DNA of 38,462 nt, taken from the NCBI GenBank assembly GCA_035476575.1, contig DATILL010000031.1:1-38462 (forward strand), written 5' to 3'. Positions 8,504 through 16,648 of the stretch are shown here, one piece after another. The notes beneath the pieces were generated by a model. That model was given only the letters and a program-made list of their open reading frames with translations, did no database searches and had not been told where the DNA came from. Position numbers and translations under genes: made by a program. Numbering within the stretch: position 1 is the stretch's first letter; each line of letters begins with the position of its first letter. Source of the DNA: DATILL01 sp035476575. Its GTDB lineage: Bacteria; Actinomycetota; Actinomycetes; Mycobacteriales; JACQDL01.

Positions 8504-8590
8504 GGCGATAATGAGACGCCGCGAGGCGACAGCGAGTGAGCATCGTAGGGCCGCCAGGCCCGAGGAGCGGAGCGAGCGCGGAGCTGAGCA
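8504..8590 (+). repeat. Degenerate AGCGAG-rich intergenic repeat
   Basis: The whole gap between the DUF948 and DUF6167 genes consists of overlapping variants of a GAGGCGACAGCGAG / GAGGAGCGGAGCGAG word around an imperfect GGGCCGCCAGGCCC palindrome (near 8548-8561). It resembles dispersed intergenic elements of actinomycetes, but only one copy is in this window. It contains no gene. Confidence 0.4.
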
Positions 8591-8833
8591 ATGAGAAGAC
8601 TGTTTTGGCTGGTGACTGGTGCGGTCCTCGGCATCGTGGCCTTCCGCAAGGCCAGCAAGAAAGTGGAGGCGTTCAGACCGTCTGGTGTCGCATCCTCGAT
8701 AGGGAGCCTGGCGGATGCGGTGCGCGGCTTCGCTGCCGACGTACGCGACGCCATGGCCGAGCGGGAGTCCGAGCTCCTCGCGGGCATCGGGCTGGACGGT
8801 CGGCTGGGCGCGAAGCCGGCGGACTTCGAGTAG
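8591..8833 (+). CDS. DUF6167 small protein
   Basis: An 80-residue protein with a short hydrophobic N-terminus (MRRLFWLVTGAVLGIVAFRK) followed by a charged helical part (SIGSLADAVRGFAADVRDAM). Size, sequence pattern and position directly between the DUF948 gene and alaS match the DUF6167 family. It is probably a small membrane-associated protein; no biochemical role is known. The ATG at 8591 lies within the AGCGAG-rich repeat, whose GGAGC words may serve as a weak ribosome binding site. Confidence 0.82.
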   Translation: MRRLFWLVTGAVLGIVAFRKASKKVEAFRPSGVASSIGSLADAVRGFAADVRDAMAERESELLAGIGLDGRLGAKPADFE

Positions 8834-8874
8834 CGCGCGGCGGCCAGACGTGGCCGCCGCACAGTGAGGGACAG

Positions 8875-11610
8875 ATGAAGACCGAGGACATCCGACAGCG
8901 GTTCCTGCGGCATTTCCAACGCCTGGACCATCTGGTGGTCCCGAGCGCGCCGCTGCCGGCCGACGACCCGACGCTGCTGTTCGTCAACGCCGGCATGGTG
9001 CCCTTCAAGCCGTACTTCCTGGGTCAGCAGACCCCGCCGGCCCCGCGGGCGACCAGCGTGCAGAAGGTGCTGCGCACGATCGACATCGACGAGGTCGGCC
9101 GGACCAGCCGGCACTGCTCGTTCTTCCAGATGAACGGCAACTTCAGCTTCGGCGACTACTTCAAGGCCGAGGCCATGCGCTACGCCTGGGACCTGGTCAC
9201 CCGGTCCCAGGCCGATGGCGGGTACGGGCTGCCGGAGTCCACGCTGTGGGTCACCATCTACACCGACGACGACGAGTCCGCCAGGCTCTGGCAGCGTGAG
9301 GTCGGGCTGCCGCCGGAGCGGATCCAGCGCCGCGGCATGGCGGACAACTTCTGGTCGATGGGTGTACCGGGGCCGTGCGGTCCCTGCTCGGAGATCTACG
9401 TCGACCGCGGCCCGGAGTACGGCGCCGAGGGCGGGCCGGTCGCCGACGAGGACCGGTACATGGAGATCTGGAACCTGGTCTTCATGCAGTACGAGCGCGG
9501 GGCCGGCGGCGGCAAGGACGACTTCCCGATCCTGGGCGAGCTGCCCGCGAAGAACATCGACACCGGCATGGGCCTGGAGCGGGTGGCCAGCCTGCTGCAG
9601 GGCGTGGACAACGTCTACGAGATCGACATCTCCTACCCGGTGCTCGCCCGGGCGGCCGAGCTGACCGGCCGCAAGTACGGCGAGGACCACCGTAACGACG
9701 TGGCGCTGCGGGTGGTCACCGACCACCTGAAGGCGGCGACGATGGTGATCGCGGACGGCGTCACGCCGTCCAACGAGGGCAAGGGCTACGTGCTGCGCCG
9801 GCTGCTGCGCCGGGCCATCCGCAACGTGCGGCTGCTGGGCTACGAGCAGCCCAGCCTGCCGGTGCTGCTGCCGGTCGTGCGGGACATGCTCGCGCCGAGC
9901 TACCCGGAGCTGGTCACCGACTGGGAGCGGATCACCTCCTACGCCTTCACCGAGGAGGAGTCCTTCCTGGCCACGCTCGCCAAAGGCACCACGATCTTCG
10001 ACGGGGCGGTCGCGGCCACCCGGTCGGCGGGGGCGGCGACGCTGGCTGGCGCGAAGGCGTTCGAGCTGCACGACACCTATGGCTTCCCGATCGACCTCAC
10101 CCTGGAGATGGCGGCCGAGCAGGGCCTGTCCGTCGACGAGGAGGGCTTCCGCCGGCTGATGGCCGAGCAGCGGTCGCGGGCCAAGGCCGACGCCACGGCC
10201 CGCAAGACCGGGCACGCGGACCTGTCTGCGTACCGCGCGGTGCTCGACCAGCACGGCCGGACCACGTTCACCGGGTACACCGAGGTCGCCCGCGACTCGG
10301 TGGTGCGCGGCGTGCTCGGCGTCGGCGGGGCACTGTCCGGCGCGGCCGAGGGCGACGACATCGAGGTGGTGCTGGACGCGACGCCGTTCTACGCCGAGGG
10401 CGGCGGCCAGCAGCCGGACACCGGACTGATCACGTTGTCCGGCGGTGAGGTCGAGGTGTACGACGTGCAGGCCCCGGTGCCCGGGCTGGTCGTGCACCGG
10501 GCCCGGGTGCTGCGCGGCGAGGTGCGGCCCGGCGACGAGGCGCACGCCCGGATCGACGTGGCTCGGCGGCGGGCCATCTCCCGGGCGCACACCGCCACCC
10601 ACCTGATCCACACCGCGATGCGCGGCGCGCTCGGCGAGCACGCCACCCAGGCCGGATCGCTGAACGCCCCCGGCCGGCTGCGGTTCGACTTCAACACCCC
10701 CGGTGCGGTGCCGGACAGCGTGCTCGGCGAGGTCGAGGACGCCGTCAACACGATCCTGCTCGACGACCTGGAGGTCCGCGCGTACCTCACCTCGCTGGCC
10801 GAAGCCCGGCGGATCGGCGCGATGGCGCTGTTCGGCGAGAAGTACGGCGACGAGGTGCGGGTGGTCGAGGTCGGCGACTACGCCCGGGAGCTGTGTGGCG
10901 GTACGCACGTGGCGCGGTCCGGGCAGCTCGGCGTGGTCAAGATCCTCTCCGAGGCGTCGATCGGGGCCGGGGTGCGCCGGGTTGAGGCGCTGGTCGGGCT
11001 GGACGCGTTCCGGTTCCTGGCCCGCGAGCACGTGCTGGTCTCCCAGCTCGCCGAGACGTTCAAGGCGCAGCCGGAGGAGATCCCGGAGCGGGTCCACGGC
11101 GTGATCGAGCGGCTGCGGGTGGCCGAGAAGGAGCTGGAGCGGATGCGCGCCCAGGTGGTGCTGGCCGGGGCCGGGCAGCTCGCCGCGGCCGCCACCGAGG
11201 TGCATGGCGTCGCCGTGGTGGCCGCGCGGGCGCCGGCCGGGGTCGGCGCGAACGACCTGCGCCGGCTCGCATCCGACGTCCGCGGCCGGCTGCCCCCGTC
11301 CCGCCCGGCCGTCGTCGTGCTGCTCGCCGCGGCCGACGGCGCTGGCAGCGACCCTGGTGCTGGCAGCGGCCCTGGCAGTGGCAAGGTGTCCTTCGTCGCC
11401 GCGCTGAACGACGCGGCCCGCCAGCGCGGCCTGTCGGCGAACGACCTGGTGCGCGTGCTGGGGCCGGCGGTGGGCGGCCGTGGCGGCGGCAAGGCCGACC
11501 TCGCCCAGGGTGCCGGCACCAACGCGGCGGGCATCGCGGACGCGTTGGCGCTGGTGCGGCGGGCGGTCTCCCAGCAGGTGGCCGGCCAGCCGGGTACCGG
11601 GGCGGCATGA
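8875..11610 (+). CDS. alaS: Alanine--tRNA ligase
   Basis: A 911-residue class II aminoacyl-tRNA synthetase that charges tRNA-Ala. The N-terminus (MKTEDIRQRFLRHFQRLDHLVVPSAPL) and motif 1-2 region (LLFVNAGMVPFKPYFLG, RHCSFFQMNGNFSFGDYFK) are canonical. The editing domain zinc ligands are HTATH (from H572) and CGGTH (from C674), so mischarged Ser/Gly can be hydrolysed. The C-Ala domain closes the protein. A Gly/Ser/Pro-rich insert near residues 820-840 (SDPGAGSGPGSGK) is a lineage-specific linker. The ATG at 8875 is preceded by GAGGG at a good distance; the open frame upstream to 8536 is not family-like. Its stop overlaps the ruvX start as ATGA. Confidence 0.98.
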   Translation: MKTEDIRQRFLRHFQRLDHLVVPSAPLPADDPTLLFVNAGMVPFKPYFLGQQTPPAPRATSVQKVLRTIDIDEVGRTSRHCSFFQMNGNFSFGDYFKAEAMRYAWDLVTRSQADGGYGLPESTLWVTIYTDDDESARLWQREVGLPPERIQRRGMADNFWSMGVPGPCGPCSEIYVDRGPEYGAEGGPVADEDRYMEIWNLVFMQYERGAGGGKDDFPILGELPAKNIDTGMGLERVASLLQGVDNVYEIDISYPVLARAAELTGRKYGEDHRNDVALRVVTDHLKAATMVIADGVTPSNEGKGYVLRRLLRRAIRNVRLLGYEQPSLPVLLPVVRDMLAPSYPELVTDWERITSYAFTEEESFLATLAKGTTIFDGAVAATRSAGAATLAGAKAFELHDTYGFPIDLTLEMAAEQGLSVDEEGFRRLMAEQRSRAKADATARKTGHADLSAYRAVLDQHGRTTFTGYTEVARDSVVRGVLGVGGALSGAAEGDDIEVVLDATPFYAEGGGQQPDTGLITLSGGEVEVYDVQAPVPGLVVHRARVLRGEVRPGDEAHARIDVARRRAISRAHTATHLIHTAMRGALGEHATQAGSLNAPGRLRFDFNTPGAVPDSVLGEVEDAVNTILLDDLEVRAYLTSLAEARRIGAMALFGEKYGDEVRVVEVGDYARELCGGTHVARSGQLGVVKILSEASIGAGVRRVEALVGLDAFRFLAREHVLVSQLAETFKAQPEEIPERVHGVIERLRVAEKELERMRAQVVLAGAGQLAAAATEVHGVAVVAARAPAGVGANDLRRLASDVRGRLPPSRPAVVVLLAAADGAGSDPGAGSGPGSGKVSFVAALNDAARQRGLSANDLVRVLGPAVGGRGGGKADLAQGAGTNAAGIADALALVRRAVSQQVAGQPGTGAA

Positions 11611-12128
11611 CCGCCGCGCTGCCTGGTCCTCCGGTGGCCGGTCGCCGGCTCGGGGTGGACGTCGGCTCGGTCCGGATCGGCGTGGCTCTCTCCGACCCGG
11701 CCGGGGTGCTCGCCACGCCGTTGACCACGCTCACCCGTGACCCGGCCGGCGGCAGCGCCGGCACCGACCTGGCCGAGCTTGCCGCGCTGGTGCGCGAGCA
11801 CGGCGTGGTAGAGGTCGTGGTCGGCCTGCCGCGCTCGCTGTCCGGGCGGCTCGGGCCGGCCGCGCAGCAGGTGACGGCCTACGCTGAACGGCTGGCGAGC
11901 CGGCTGGCGCCGATACCGGTACGGTTGGCCGACGAGCGGCTGACGACCGTGTTGGCCGCACGTACCCTCACCCAACAGGGAGTGAGGGGGAAACGGCAGC
12001 GGGCGGTGGTCGACCAGGCCGCGGCCGTGCTCATCCTGCAGGATTGGCTCGACCAAACCCGGCACCGGGGCGGGCCAGTGGACACCGGAGCGGCGTACCC
12101 TCACGCCGCGGCTGGAGAAGAATCGTGA
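11607..12128 (+). CDS. ruvX: Holliday junction resolvase-like protein RuvX/YqgF
   Basis: A 173-residue RNase H-fold protein. GVDVGSVRIGVALSD at 15-29 gives the first acidic residue (D17), and the later VVGLPRSLSGRLGPAAQQV, LADERLTTVLA and VDQAAAVLILQDWL segments match YqgF. Family members process pre-16S rRNA in Escherichia coli and cleave Holliday junctions in mycobacteria, so the substrate here is open. The ATG overlaps the alaS stop by four bases, so translation is probably coupled. About 64 bp separate it from mltG. Confidence 0.94.
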   Translation: MTAALPGPPVAGRRLGVDVGSVRIGVALSDPAGVLATPLTTLTRDPAGGSAGTDLAELAALVREHGVVEVVVGLPRSLSGRLGPAAQQVTAYAERLASRLAPIPVRLADERLTTVLAARTLTQQGVRGKRQRAVVDQAAAVLILQDWLDQTRHRGGPVDTGAAYPHAAAGEES

Positions 12129-12192
12129 CCGACCGAACCGGCGTGCGCAGCAGCGCCTCTGATCGGGCCGCTGGGTGCGGCGAGGTGGCCTC

Positions 12193-13335
12193 GTGAGTGA
12201 CCTGTCTATTCTCGGCGTCTACGACGACGACTACGACCGGTCGGGCGACGGCCGGCAGGGCCGGCGGGCCGGCGGGCGCGGCTCCGGCCGGAGAGGCTCC
12301 CGGCGGGGCCGCGGCCGGCGCGGCGGCGTCGTCGTCCTGCTGATCGTGGTGGTGGTGCTGGCTGGCCTCGGCCTCGGCGGCAAGATGCTCTACGCCAACG
12401 TCACCGGGGGGGCGGACTACTCCGGCGACGGCACCGGCAGCGTCGACGTCCAGGTGAAGCGTGGAGACTCGGCCCGAGACATTGGGGTCACGCTGGCCCA
12501 CCAGGGCGTGGTGCAGAGCGAGGGTGCGTTCGCCCACGCGGCCGCTGCCGAGCCGCGGTCCCGCACGATCCAGCCGGGGTACTACCGGCTGCGCCAGCGG
12601 ATGAGCGCGAGTGCCGCGCTCGGCCTGCTGCTGGACCCGCGGTCCCGGCTGAACACCAAGGTCACCATCCCGGAGGGGTACACCAGCCGGCAGGTCTACA
12701 CCCTGCTCGGGCAGCGGCTGAAGATCAACCCTCGGGTGTTCCTCGACGCGGCGCAGAACCCGCAGGCGCTCGGCGTGCCGGCCGGCATCCGCAGCGTGGA
12801 GGGCTTCCTCTTCCCGGCGACGTACGACCTCGACCCAGGCGCCACGCCCGTCGAGGCGCTCCGCCAGATGGTGGCCACCTGGACGGCCCGGGTGAACGTC
12901 GACGTGCTGACCGAGGCGGGCCGCCCGCTCGGGCTGAACTGGTACCAGGTGCTCACGGTCGCCTCGTTGGTCGAGGAGGAGGCGATCACCGCTGACTTCG
13001 CCAAGGTGGCCCGGGTGGTCGACAACCGGCTGCGGACCGGCATGCGGCTCGGCTTCGACTCCACCATCAACTACGTGCTGAACCGGCCGCGCATCCGGCT
13101 GTCGGAGCAGGACACGTTCCTGGAGACGCCGTACAACACCTACCGGCACGCCGGCCTGCCGCCGACCCCGATCGCCAACCCCGGCCTGGCCGCCGTCCTG
13201 GCGGCGATGAGCCCGGCCCGCGGCAGCTGGCTCTACTTCGTCAAGATCGACAAGGCTGGCCACTCCTACTTCACCGGCAGCTACGACGACTTCCTGCGGC
13301 ACAAGGCGCAGGCGCAGGCGAACGGGATCTACTAG
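12193..13335 (+). CDS. mltG: Endolytic transglycosylase MltG (YceG family)
   Basis: A 380-residue membrane-anchored peptidoglycan enzyme. A basic cytoplasmic tail rich in Gly/Arg precedes one membrane helix at about 45-63 (VVVLLIVVVVLAGLGLGGK). The YceG domain follows, with the catalytic glutamate in VASLVEEEA (E261), then FDSTINYVL and PTPIANPGLAAV. MltG cuts nascent glycan strands and so sets their length. The start at GTG 12193 (VSDLSILGVYDDDY) has AGGTGG upstream; an in-frame GTG at 12175 would add six residues. It is in the usual place between ruvX and aroE; its stop is 1 bp before the aroE GTG. Confidence 0.92.
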   Translation: MSDLSILGVYDDDYDRSGDGRQGRRAGGRGSGRRGSRRGRGRRGGVVVLLIVVVVLAGLGLGGKMLYANVTGGADYSGDGTGSVDVQVKRGDSARDIGVTLAHQGVVQSEGAFAHAAAAEPRSRTIQPGYYRLRQRMSASAALGLLLDPRSRLNTKVTIPEGYTSRQVYTLLGQRLKINPRVFLDAAQNPQALGVPAGIRSVEGFLFPATYDLDPGATPVEALRQMVATWTARVNVDVLTEAGRPLGLNWYQVLTVASLVEEEAITADFAKVARVVDNRLRTGMRLGFDSTINYVLNRPRIRLSEQDTFLETPYNTYRHAGLPPTPIANPGLAAVLAAMSPARGSWLYFVKIDKAGHSYFTGSYDDFLRHKAQAQANGIY

Positions 13336-13336
13336 G

Positions 13337-14149
13337 GTGCCCAGGGCCGCTGTTCTCGGCTCGCCGATCGCTCACTCGCTGTCGCCGGTGCTGCACCTGG
13401 CGGCGTACGATGCGCTGTCGCTGCCAGACTGGCGGTACCAGGCGGTCGACTGCGACGAGCACCGGCTGCGGCCGTTCCTGTCCGCGCTGGACGAGGAGTG
13501 GGTCGGCCTGTCGCTTACCATGCCGCTCAAGCGGCTGGCGCTGGAGGTGGCCGACGAGGTCTCCCCGCTGGCGGCCGCCGTTGGCGCGGCGAACACGCTC
13601 CTCTGGCGGGACGGGCGGTGGCTGGCCGACAACACCGACGTGGGCGGGATGGTAGACGCGCTGCGCGAGGCCGGCGTGGAGACGCCTCGGGACGCCGTGC
13701 TGCTGGGGGCCGGCGGTACAGCGCAGGCCGGGCTGGCGGCGTTGCGCGAGCTCGGCGTGGTTGAGCCGGTGGTGCTTGTGCGTGACCCGTCCCGCGCCGC
13801 TGGGCTGCGGGCGGCGGCGGTCCGGCTGGATGTGCGGCCGGACATCCGCGCTGGCCTGACCGACCCGGTAGCGTACCGCACCGACCTGCTCATCTCGACC
13901 CTGCCGCGGGACGTCGCCGACCTGCTGGCCCAGCCCTCGCGGTGGACCGGCAAGGGGGTGCTGCTGGACGTCGTCTACGACCCCTGGCCGACGCCCGTGA
14001 CGGTCAGCGCCGCGGCCGCCGGCTGGCGGATCGCCAGCGGCCTGGACATGCTGCTGCACCAGGCGGCCCGGCAGGTGACCCTGATGACGCAGCAGCCGGC
14101 CCCGGTCTGCGCGATGCGTAAGGCGCTGTGTGCCGCCACCGCCCACTGA
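13337..14149 (+). CDS. aroE: Shikimate dehydrogenase
   Basis: A 270-residue protein that reduces 3-dehydroshikimate to shikimate with NADPH. Substrate-binding HSLSPVLH is at 13-20. The catalytic lysine is K65 in SLTMPLK, with GAANTLLW at 83-90 and the second catalytic residue D101 in NTDVGG. The nucleotide loop is GAGGTAQAGL. The actinobacterial mltG-aroE order is kept. The GTG starts one base after the mltG stop, so expression is probably by coupled translation. It ends four bases before the large inverted repeat at 14153. Confidence 0.95.
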   Translation: MPRAAVLGSPIAHSLSPVLHLAAYDALSLPDWRYQAVDCDEHRLRPFLSALDEEWVGLSLTMPLKRLALEVADEVSPLAAAVGAANTLLWRDGRWLADNTDVGGMVDALREAGVETPRDAVLLGAGGTAQAGLAALRELGVVEPVVLVRDPSRAAGLRAAAVRLDVRPDIRAGLTDPVAYRTDLLISTLPRDVADLLAQPSRWTGKGVLLDVVYDPWPTPVTVSAAAAGWRIASGLDMLLHQAARQVTLMTQQPAPVCAMRKALCAATAH

Positions 14150-14152
14150 CCC

Positions 14153-14236
14153 GTGTGGTCACCTCTGCGCCTTGTGGTGACCTCTTGGGGTCTGTTGACA
14201 ACAAGAGGTCACCACAACGCCGAGAGGTCACCTCAC
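14153..14236. repeat. Long imperfect inverted repeat (35-bp arms) of a dispersed repeat family
   Basis: Arms 14153-14187 and 14202-14236 are inverted repeats that match at 30 of 35 positions, with a 14-nt loop. Each arm holds two related 17-18-nt words of the type GTGTGGTCACCTCT and TTGTGGTGACCTCTTG. The 3' arm, read on the minus strand, matches 38424-38458 at all but two positions. Transcribed, it would fold into a very stable hairpin and could end the mltG-aroE transcript. Confidence 0.85.
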
Positions 14237-14250
14237 CGGTTTTGGGGACG

Positions 14251-14256
14251 TAGGCT
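14251..14256 (+). promoter_or_regulatory. Putative -10 box of the GNAT gene (leaderless)
   Basis: TAGGCT lies 7 nt before the GTG at 14264, the same spacing and hexamer as for the MFS gene. Confidence 0.45.
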
Positions 14257-14263
14257 CGGTGGG

Positions 14264-14850
14264 GTGCTGCTGCGGCCGGACTACCCGCTGGAGACCGAGC
14301 GGCTGCTGCTGCGGCCGTTCACCCTCGACGATCTTGACGCGCTGCACGCGATCGAGTCCCGCGAGGACGTGACCCGGTACCTGTACTGGATGCTGCGAAC
14401 CCGGGAGCAGGTGCGGCGCAAGCTGGTCGCGCGGGCCCGGCTGCGGACCCTGACTGCCGAGGGCCAGGTTCTCAACCTGGCCATGGTGCTGCGCGGGTCC
14501 GGCCAGATGGCCGGCGATGCCAGCCTGCGCTGGATCAGCCGGGAGCACCGCCAGGGCGAGATCGGGATAGTCCTGCATCCGGACTTCCACCGCCGCGGGC
14601 TGGCCGGCGAGGCCTCCCTGGTGCTGCTCCGGCTGGGTTTCGACGAGCTCGGGCTACACCGGATCATCGGCCGATGCGACGGCCGCAACACCGCGTCGGC
14701 GACCGTGCTGGAGCGGCTCGGCATGCGCCGGGAGGCCCACCTGCGGCAGAATGAGCTCGTCAAGGGGAGTGGACGGACGAGCTCATCTACGCCCTGCTCG
14801 TGGCGGAATGGCGGACGAAGCGCCCGGCGGGTGCCGGCCGGCCGCGGTGA
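14264..14850 (+). pseudogene. GNAT N-acetyltransferase with a 1-base frameshift near the 3' end
   Basis: The product begins LLRPDYPLETERLLLRPF, the start of RimJ/RimL-type acetyltransferases that use acetyl-CoA to modify amines, often protein N-termini. The acetyl-CoA loop is HPDFHRRGLAGEA, and GLHRIIGRCDGRNTAS and LERLGMRREAHLRQNE are the conserved C-terminal motifs. At the GGGG run 14763-14766 the frame is lost: adding one G gives KGEWTDELIYALLVAEW, the typical family ending, and a TGA at 14848-14850. Without it the frame runs on into unrelated sequence. Either the last 28 residues are really lost, or a G was dropped in sequencing. The rest of the domain is intact. Confidence 0.85.
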
Positions 14851-14892
14851 GCGGTGCAATACTTGGCCCGTTGGGCAGTGGGAGGAGCGGAG

Positions 14893-15462
14893 ATGGCAGG
14901 TGCTTCGGCGCTCGCTGTGACACCCGGGCCGTACGCGGTCGCCGACCTGCTCGCCATGCCAGAGGACGGCCAGCGTTACGAGCTCATCGACGGAGACCTG
15001 CACCTGCCCCCCGTACCGGCCGGTCGGCACCAGCTCGCAGCCGGCCGGCTGTGCACGTTCTTCGCCGCCGCGCTGGCCGACGAATGGGAAGCGGTTGAGG
15101 CGATCGATGTGCAGTGCACGCCCGGCACGATCCTGCAACCCGATGTGGTCGTCGTGGCCGCGACCGCGCTGAGCGGCTGCACGCGCGTGTTCAAGGTGAG
15201 CGACGTGGCGCTCGTGGTCGAGATTGTTTCTCCGTCGAGCGTTCGGATGGACCGCTTGCTCAAGCCGCAGGTGTACGCCGACGCCGGCATCGACAACTAC
15301 CTGCTGGTCGACCTTGATGGCCCGACTGTCACCTGGTTCGGGCTGGCCGGGGATGGTGGCTACGCGGTCCGTAGTGTCGCTGCCGGCGAGGAGCCGCTTG
15401 AGCTGCCCGCGCCGCTCGCCGTCTCGATCATCCCGGCCCGCCTGGTTGGTCCGCGAGGCTGA
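14893..15462 (+). CDS. Uma2-family (DUF820) putative restriction endonuclease
   Basis: A 189-residue PD-(D/E)XK-fold protein. The N-terminal YELIDGDL, the PDVVVV segment, VVEIVSPSS and the RMDRLLKPQVYADAGIDNYLLVDLD block hold the acidic and lysine residues expected of the Uma2 active site, so it looks intact. Family members are abundant in actinobacteria and cyanobacteria, but their DNA targets and role are not established. GGAGGAGCGGAG directly before the ATG at 14893 decides this start over the upstream in-frame GTG at 14854. Only 4 bp separate its stop from the LigD-type polymerase gene, so the two are very likely co-transcribed. Confidence 0.88.
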   Translation: MAGASALAVTPGPYAVADLLAMPEDGQRYELIDGDLHLPPVPAGRHQLAAGRLCTFFAAALADEWEAVEAIDVQCTPGTILQPDVVVVAATALSGCTRVFKVSDVALVVEIVSPSSVRMDRLLKPQVYADAGIDNYLLVDLDGPTVTWFGLAGDGGYAVRSVAAGEEPLELPAPLAVSIIPARLVGPRG

Positions 15463-15466
15463 CTGG

Positions 15467-16489
15467 ATGGCGTCGCCGTCGGTCGAGCTGGTCGTCCCGG
15501 GTCCGGACGGCGAGCGCAGGGTCCGGCTCAGCAACCCGGATCGGGTCTACTTCCCGCGGCTCGGGCTGACCAAGCGCGACATCGCGGAGTACTACCTGTC
15601 CGTCGCGGACGGCATCGTTCGCGCCCTGTACGAGCGTCCCTGCATGCTGCACCGCTTCCCGGACGGCGTGACCGGCGAACGGATCTACCAGAAGCGGCTG
15701 CCCAAGGGCGCGCCGGAGTGGGTGCGGACCGCGCACGTGGCCTTCCCGAGCGGCCGGACGGCGGACGAGCTGTGCGTGACCGAGCCGGCCAGCGTGGTGT
15801 GGGCCGTGCAGATGTCGACGGTGGAGTTCCACCCCTGGCCCTCCCGGCGGGGCGACACCGAACGGCCGGACGAGCTGCGCATCGACCTGGACCCGCAGCC
15901 GGGCACCGACTACGCCGACGCCCGCGAGGTGGCGCTCGCCGTGCGCGAGCTGCTGGCCGAGTTCGGCTTCACCGGCTGGCCGAAGACGTCGGGCAACCGC
16001 GGCATCCACATCTACGTCCGGATCGAGCCGCGCTGGGGGTTCACCGACGTACGGCGGGCCGCGCTGGCCTTCGCCCGTGAGCTGGAACGCCGCCGGCCGG
16101 AGCTGGTGACCACCGCGTGGTGGAAGGAGGAGCGCGGCCCGCGGGTGTTCGCCGACTACAACCAGAACGCCCGGGACCGCACCATCGCCTCGGCGTACAG
16201 CATCCGCGCCTTTCCGACCGCACCGGTCTCCACGCCGTTGCGCTGGCACGAGGTGCCGGACGCCGAGCCGGCCGACTTCACGGTGCGGACCGTGCCGGGA
16301 CGGTACGCCGAGCTCGGCGATCTCACCGCGGGCATCGACGACGTACCGCACTCGATCGAGCCGCTCCTGGAGTGGGCCGAGCGGGACCAGCGGGACCGCG
16401 GCCTTGAGGATGCGCCGTATCCTCCGCATTTTCCCAAGATGGACGGCGAGCCGCCCCGGGTGGCGCCCAGCCGGGCCCGGCAGGACTGA
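15467..16489 (+). CDS. LigD-type primase-polymerase (Prim-PolC/PolDom family)
   Basis: A stand-alone 340-residue archaeo-eukaryotic-primase-type polymerase, like the polymerase domain of LigD but without ligase or phosphoesterase domains. Metal-binding DLDP carries D140 and D142, and a third aspartate is D230 in RVFADYNQN. The nucleotide-binding KTSGNRGIHIYV is at 173-184. The N-terminal LSNPDRVYFPRLGLTKRDIAEYY and LHRFPDGV match the 5'-phosphate-binding part. Such enzymes fill short gaps, often with ribonucleotides, and in mycobacteria Prim-PolC works beside the ligase LigC. A LigC-type ligase lies 4.1 kb downstream on the other strand. It probably shares a transcript with the Uma2 gene 4 bp upstream. 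Confidence 0.93.
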   Translation: MASPSVELVVPGPDGERRVRLSNPDRVYFPRLGLTKRDIAEYYLSVADGIVRALYERPCMLHRFPDGVTGERIYQKRLPKGAPEWVRTAHVAFPSGRTADELCVTEPASVVWAVQMSTVEFHPWPSRRGDTERPDELRIDLDPQPGTDYADAREVALAVRELLAEFGFTGWPKTSGNRGIHIYVRIEPRWGFTDVRRAALAFARELERRRPELVTTAWWKEERGPRVFADYNQNARDRTIASAYSIRAFPTAPVSTPLRWHEVPDAEPADFTVRTVPGRYAELGDLTAGIDDVPHSIEPLLEWAERDQRDRGLEDAPYPPHFPKMDGEPPRVAPSRARQD

Positions 16490-16530
16490 GCCTAGCCCGG
16501 GCCCAGCCGGAGAAAGAAAAGATCAGAAAT

Positions 16531-16564
16531 GACCCGCCTCGCCAAACGAGCGGCGGAGCGGGTC
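16531..16564 (+). terminator. Imperfect hairpin after the polymerase gene
   Basis: GACCCGC (16531-16537) pairs with GCGGGTC (16558-16564), and CTCG pairs with CGAG inside, with a bulge on one side. It lies 42 bp past the stop at 16489 and has no U-tract. Confidence 0.5.
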
Positions 16565-16573
16565 ACATGATGC

Positions 16574-16610
16574 GGTACCTCACCCGGTACGGCGTACCGG
16601 GTGAGGTACC
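16574..16610. terminator. Perfect 17-bp hairpin between convergent genes
   Basis: The arm GGTACCTCACCCGGTAC (16574-16590), a 3-nt loop GGC, and its exact complement (16594-16610) form a 17-bp stem. It sits between the convergent polymerase gene and the repeat-rich gene and would work in both directions. No T-run follows on either side, as is common for actinobacterial terminators. Confidence 0.75.
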
Positions 16611-16648
16611 GTCATCGACCCGAAGCGGGCCGGAGTCGGGCCCGAGGA

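Noticed and set aside
8359..11205. 948-codon minus-strand open frame opposite alaS
   Set aside because: alaS is unambiguous on the + strand; the antisense product has no domain and a shadow-type composition.
12175..12192. Earlier GTG start for mltG
   Set aside because: The GTG at 12193 has a better AGGTGG site; the six extra codons add nothing family-like.
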